Source: Chondrilla cf. caribensis
Lineage: Eukaryota > Porifera > Demospongiae > Chondrillida > Chondrillidae
Assembly: GCA_964020155.1 (NCBI GenBank)
Contig: OZ026558.1
Span: forward strand, 343,501 to 407,500
Direction: 5' to 3'
DNA: 64,000 bases
Shown here: one piece after another, positions 59,905 through 64,000 of the stretch
How positions within the stretch are numbered: the first letter of the stretch is position 1
Layout: each line of letters opens with the position of its first letter
Position numbers and translations under genes: made by a program
The notes under the pieces: model-generated
Database searches by the model: none
Told to the model about the DNA's origin: nothing
Seen by the model: only the letters and a program-made list of their open reading frames with translations

Positions 59905-59961
59905 GCAGAGTTGTAGCTGGGTAGTCATTGTCCGAATAATATACGTCTGATTTGGATCGAT

Positions 59962-60606
59962 ATGTCTACGGCGTACAAAGTCCAGTTCTACAACAAGACT
60001 GGTAATCCTTACCACATGGCCGTCTTCAAGAAGTATCCTGGCTCAATTGTTAGCGTTGCCTGGCAAGTTCGAGGTGTACCCCCTAAATCCGGCCCTTCCA
60101 ATGTTGACTTTACTCTGAACTACTCTGTCTCATTGAGCAACTGGGATCCTGATAATGGAATGTTTACAGGTTATAAAACAATACCTGCTGAACTTGGTTC
60201 TAATTATGAAGCCTTTCTCAATGAAGGAGTACCTGACATTCGACCTTTACAAGGTGGACCATTGAAAGAATTTTCGAAGATGAAAGCTCAAATGCTTTCA
60301 GTTACAGATCAGGTGTTGGTGGCAAACAACACTAAACAGTCTGTAACCTTCAGCTTTAGCATTGATGAAAAAGTAGCAGGAGGACTGAGTGGCGTAGATG
60401 GTGGGGAGCAAGCCATCTTTGAATCAACTCCAGTGTACTATGTGAGTGCCTACAGAGAAATCAAAGAGGGACAGGATCTGAAGATGGGAATAAGAGTCGG
60501 AGACCCCGTTGAACTCCAATTTAAGGATAGCAATACCTATTCGGTGACAGTGTCCGAGGAAGGAGGCACGATCACAATTGGCCAACCTCAGCCAGTGGGG
60601 AATTAG
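59962..60606 (+). CDS. RhiA-like small beta-rich protein (copy 2)
   Basis: Single exon, 214 residues starting MSTAYKVQFYNKTGNPYHMA, ending in the same GQPQPVGN as copy 1. Substitutions are mostly conservative (VYKKFPA to VFKKYPG; INEL-type changes near residues 95-105, where LQGGPLKEF replaces SPAGALTQKEF). No signal peptide. Like copy 1 it is intact, so the pair is probably expressed. The family call (RhiA-like) rests on the same weak pattern; the alternative is a lineage-specific beta-sandwich protein. Confidence 0.8.
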   Translation: MSTAYKVQFYNKTGNPYHMAVFKKYPGSIVSVAWQVRGVPPKSGPSNVDFTLNYSVSLSNWDPDNGMFTGYKTIPAELGSNYEAFLNEGVPDIRPLQGGPLKEFSKMKAQMLSVTDQVLVANNTKQSVTFSFSIDEKVAGGLSGVDGGEQAIFESTPVYYVSAYREIKEGQDLKMGIRVGDPVELQFKDSNTYSVTVSEEGGTITIGQPQPVGN

Positions 60607-60851
60607 AGAGTTGTGTGTAGTTTAGTATAGCGTGGACTAGTGTAGCATAATGTAGTGTTGTGTAGTTGAATAGAACCAATGACAATAGGCAGTAGCATTT
60701 CTTCTGTTAAAGGAATTATTATAATATCAATGATCAGTATTAGACTTTTCTGTTTTCTGGTCAATAGCACTTCAATTTGAATGTAATATTGAAAGGTATG
60801 GTATTAGTGATGTGATAATTACATTCAATATATTACATGATAGAAATACAG

Positions 60852-60856
<5 letters not shown>

Positions 60857-60889
<33 letters not shown>
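60857..60889. repeat. (AT)n microsatellite
   Basis: About 16 AT dinucleotides, close to where the inverted duplication match ends. Confidence 0.95.
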
Positions 60890-60893
<4 letters not shown>

Positions 60894-61039
60894 GATACAC
60901 ATTCACAATTAAATACATATTATTATACATATGCACATCCAAGTATGTATTGTTCACATATTATGCACATTTGCAATTAATTAAATATAATTATTACACA
61001 TTAAAAAACTCATTGAATAATTAATAATGATAAATAATA

Positions 61040-61780
61040 ATAATATTGAATTAATAATTACATACTGAATAATTCAATATTAATATATATGATATATAAC
61101 AATAGTAATATATACATAAATGTATATGCAATGCTCAAGACAGCTCGAATGTGAATGTTCCATGTGCGACATTGTGATATGTATATTATATTATACAGTA
61201 TACAGTTCACAGAAAAGGTAACGTTAACCGGTGAAAAGTTACCATGCACTTATCGGTTAATATTTTAATATAATTTAATCCTACGTCACGTACACGTTAT
61301 CTACGTATGTCGATAATCGATCGAGCGTGTGATTTATGCTAATAGAGAGATGGCCTTAATTGCTTACTCTAAGCAGTGTATTGTACAGTTGTATTTTTGA
61401 AGAAGAGTTTCTTATTAAAACGTTGTTAATGGCCTGAAAGTAGAAGGAATAATAGTGTCGAAACTTCTGCCCCCACACTCGAATCACTTGGTCGTCTTCA
61501 TTAGGCTCATATGAGCCTTCGCTGTAGTTATAACATTTGTCTAAGGCGTTGCGCTCGAATTCTAGCCTAATTTCTAAATCTCCGCATACCGAAATCGGCC
61601 ATATTTATATTGGTGACATTGTACATTAACAGTTAAAATGGTAACCATTAACTGTTACCTTTTACCAGAAAGGAGTTACCAGTTAACAGTTAACTTTGTT
61701 ATCTTTTTATGAAATGCACCGTACATACTCTATAATTTATCTATCCAATCTATAATTCAATAACTGTGATAAATAGTAAC
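61040..61780. other. AT-rich DNA with a GTTAAC-rich palindromic element
   Basis: 61195-61265 and 61625-61705 share GGTAAC and GTTAAC words; AACAGTTAAAATGGTAACCA then TTAACTGTTACC is a near palindrome. Between them, 61470-61600 matches 23920-24060. It may be one element with the palindromes as termini (about 61205-61705). Confidence 0.4.
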
Positions 61781-61789
61781 TAAACATAC

Positions 61790-62700
61790 AAGCATATCGT
61801 TACAGTGATCAGTATAGACTCTAATAATATTATATAGAAAAATTCCCACATGACAATAGATTGATAATCCTATATAGCTTCTATTGAAATAGTATAATAA
61901 TATGTATATCAATGCCTTTAGTTCAGCAATAAACTGCATGAATATACAGCCATAGCTAGGTACATACCAAGACCTATGCGTGCATTTATATTAACCTATA
62001 ACTTGCTATTCGATACTTATTATCAAATAGAAATTGTGTGTACCTGATTATTATTATACATTGTGTTAAATTATACTTACGTTAACTTTATTAATGCAAT
62101 TATATTGATTTCATTTATGTAATTGACACCTTACAACATTAATTACTTCCATAGCAATAACTAGCTAAAATCGTTCCTTTACTCTTCAGTACATTAACAC
62201 ACTTCCTAAAGTCTTATTTATATACAAACCCTCTTCTAACAATCTTATTTCCCATTTTTCCCTTTTCTTTGCTGCTCACTAGTTGATATGGAGTGATATA
62301 CGTAGCTAGAATACAACTGTTCAATATGTTTGACTCTGTCTCCTGGTTGCTTATTATAGGAGGCAATCGGAGGATTATTCATCCACTTCACCATTATCAG
62401 TAATAATACATAGTTGATCAATCAGTGTTGTGGGTGTGCTCTTTGTGACTGTGTACTTCTTTAGCTTTCCAAAACCAAATACATAAGGCTACTATATGAT
62501 ATAATTATACATGTGAAAACACAAGAGTAGACATTCACTTTCATTACATATGTATAGCTATGTACATGTATGTGTGTGGATTAATGTATGATCATTATAG
62601 TCAGTGCATGTGTGTGTGGGGTGGGTATGGGTGTGTTTACATTCATTCACTACATTAGTAATAGTTCCAGATTGACCACACCTCCTGCCCCTCCCCTCTC
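61790..62700. repeat. 1.1-kb direct duplication, right copy
   Basis: Matches 48766-49930, with some deletions. Confidence 0.8.
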
Positions 62701-63186
62701 TGTGGCATTCAAAGTGAAGGATCTTACTGTATTCGATCACATCTAGCTTCAGGTAGGTCGAGCTGAACATATTTCTAAACTGAACGGACTACTAAAGGTA
62801 TCTGATGACAGGTTACGTGAGTATACAATATCTATGATGACAGTAACAATTTTGGAAGCCATTTTCTACAGTGTGATAACCATGTGACATACTCCCTGGC
62901 AAACACGGGGGAATGGCGGGTGTTGACGTCTACTCAGATCTATATTCAGATCTTAGATCTTCCAAGAACTGAGGAAGACGATAAGTGATGCCAACGCTGT
63001 TGTAATCTGTTTCCTATGATTGTGCCCGGACCGCTCTGAGTATGCCGGTTTGTCTTGAAACGCGATCGTATATACAAAGAGTGACTATGTAGTTGATGTC
63101 TAAGATCGGGTTGATTTTACCACAGATACTATGATTATACGGATCATGTAGAAAGAACGACCCCCAGCGCCATTGTAATCTACAAC

Positions 63187-63237
63187 AAGGTTAGGGTTAG
63201 GGTTGGGGTTTAGATTAGTGGTAAAACCCTAACCCAA
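63187..63237. repeat. inverted telomeric-type repeats
   Basis: GTTAGGGTTAGGGTTGGGGT and, 20 bp on, AAAACCCTAACCCAAAAC. The paralogous module copies lack these tracts. Confidence 0.7.
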
Positions 63238-63755
63238 AACTCAACATAATCACTGTTTGAAGGCGCCCATCCACATTGCTTAGGTGTCCCGAATCACCCC
63301 GTGTTACCCCATCGCTCTGCTAGTTTCAGTTGGACTGGTATAGTTTGCTTGATTACTTTGCACCCATAGGTTTGGTGTCAGTTGTAGATCAGGCACCTGT
63401 GTGTGTGTTGTCCGTTCTTTAGCTGCTTTTAAAGCAGTGTACACTCAGTCCAGTTAATCCTCATGTCCCCTGTGTATGGATACTGGTGGTAGGATGTTGT
63501 ATGCATTTGAAATTAAGGCTAACATAATTCCATTCAAATGCAAAATGTGTGATCTAGTGTGTCTCCTATTTGATGTTGAGGATTGCAGTATTATAGTATT
63601 TTGTCACCTGTGTGTTTTGTGTGATTTTATTGTTAATACATTATTCGATATTTAATGTTTTGTCACCATGCAATGGAACCTTTGTATGGGATCCAACAAC
63701 TACAACTATTGGTACCCACTACAAATGACCAATTTCCTGTTTTACCTTTCTATAG

Positions 63756-63849
63756 GTGATATTAAAGACGGGAAAATGGCCATTGTCGAACTCGCCACAA
63801 TCAAATCACCAAATATTTTGCCGTTTGAATATGTATTGGTCTCAAATTG
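63756..63849 (+). pseudogene. exon-like segment of the module
   Basis: TTCTATAG acceptor, GDIKDGKMAIVELATIKSPN, then ILPFEYVLVSNW and a GTATTA donor, open throughout. The other copy (9124) is frameshifted. Pattern G..MAI.EL...P.....YVL is loosely like the VPS16 segment GRTELAIKLLEYEP...; weak. Confidence 0.35.
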
Positions 63850-64000
63850 GTATTAACAGATTCTTTGGTTAGAAGTAATAAAAATGCTCAAGATGCAGAA
63901 ATTGACTCATTTGGAGATGAGGACTGTCCTGGATATCCCAAGCTATCACATCAGTATGTAGCAAGATGTACACACTGATAATGATATTCACATACAGTTT

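Larger units (their letters stand above)
59803..60860. repeat. arm 2 of the inverted duplication
   Basis: Reverse-complement match to 1370-2440, covering 5' flank (GTAGCTTGTGGGTTAGGGTT), gene and 3' flank. Confidence 0.85.
62701..64000 (+). repeat. module copy to window end
   Basis: Collinear with 8290-9360: promoter-like block (62853-62935), GCGCCCATCC block, GATTGCAGTATTATAGTATT and the GDIK exon (63756-63849). Ends with GAGGACTGTCCTGGATATCC, also present at 9284. Confidence 0.75.

Overview
The window looks like nuclear DNA of an invertebrate animal, with a marine sponge the best guess at moderate confidence. The genes have GT-AG introns of about 50 to 1000 bp and TATAAAAG core promoters. 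The intergenic DNA is AT-rich and loaded with (CA)n, minisatellites, MITE-like elements and short TTAGGG tracts. Much of the rest is decayed, repeatedly duplicated gene pieces. There is no bacterial operon structure, CRISPR array or recognisable RNA gene.

Regions: 1.3-2.45 kb holds a small secreted-type or cytosolic beta-rich gene (RhiA-like) on the minus strand. Its closest relative sits at 59.8-60.9 kb on the plus strand, so the two ends of the window carry an inverted duplication. From 2.4 to 6.6 kb are 21-bp and 29-bp tandem arrays, a 590-bp direct duplication and a LINE 3' end. From 6.95 to 7.8 kb is a broken class-3 lipase. From 8.2 to 12.3 kb are C-terminal exons of a VPS16-like gene (vacuolar sorting, HOPS/CORVET subunit) followed by a recurring promoter-like module. 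From 12.4 to 20.99 kb is a block of 21-bp minisatellites, with a small intact crystallin-like gene at 19.8-20.3 kb. From 22.99 to 25.0 kb is a gasdermin-like pseudogene. From 25.1 to 36.8 kb are many diverged copies of the VPS16-derived and promoter module, with a lipase exon fragment at 36.0 kb. From 34.7 to 41.5 kb, four copies of another 370-bp module are linked to (CA)n and 21-bp arrays, with a probable SINE.

The gene-rich core is 41.6-52.9 kb: a three-exon HSPA12-type Hsp70, a divergent nine-exon coiled-coil gene sharing its short promoter region, and a flavin amine (L-amino-acid) oxidase lacking its N-terminal FAD-binding part. From 53.8 to 59.7 kb and 62.7 to 64 kb are more VPS16-derived repeats.

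The main story is genome dynamics rather than a pathway. Segmental copies of gene fragments have been shuffled, and pairwise comparison inside the window exposes insertions (SINE, two TA-flanked MITEs, telomeric repeats) and the growth of a minisatellite from a 1-2 copy seed. All homology statements come from reading protein motifs by eye; no search was run.
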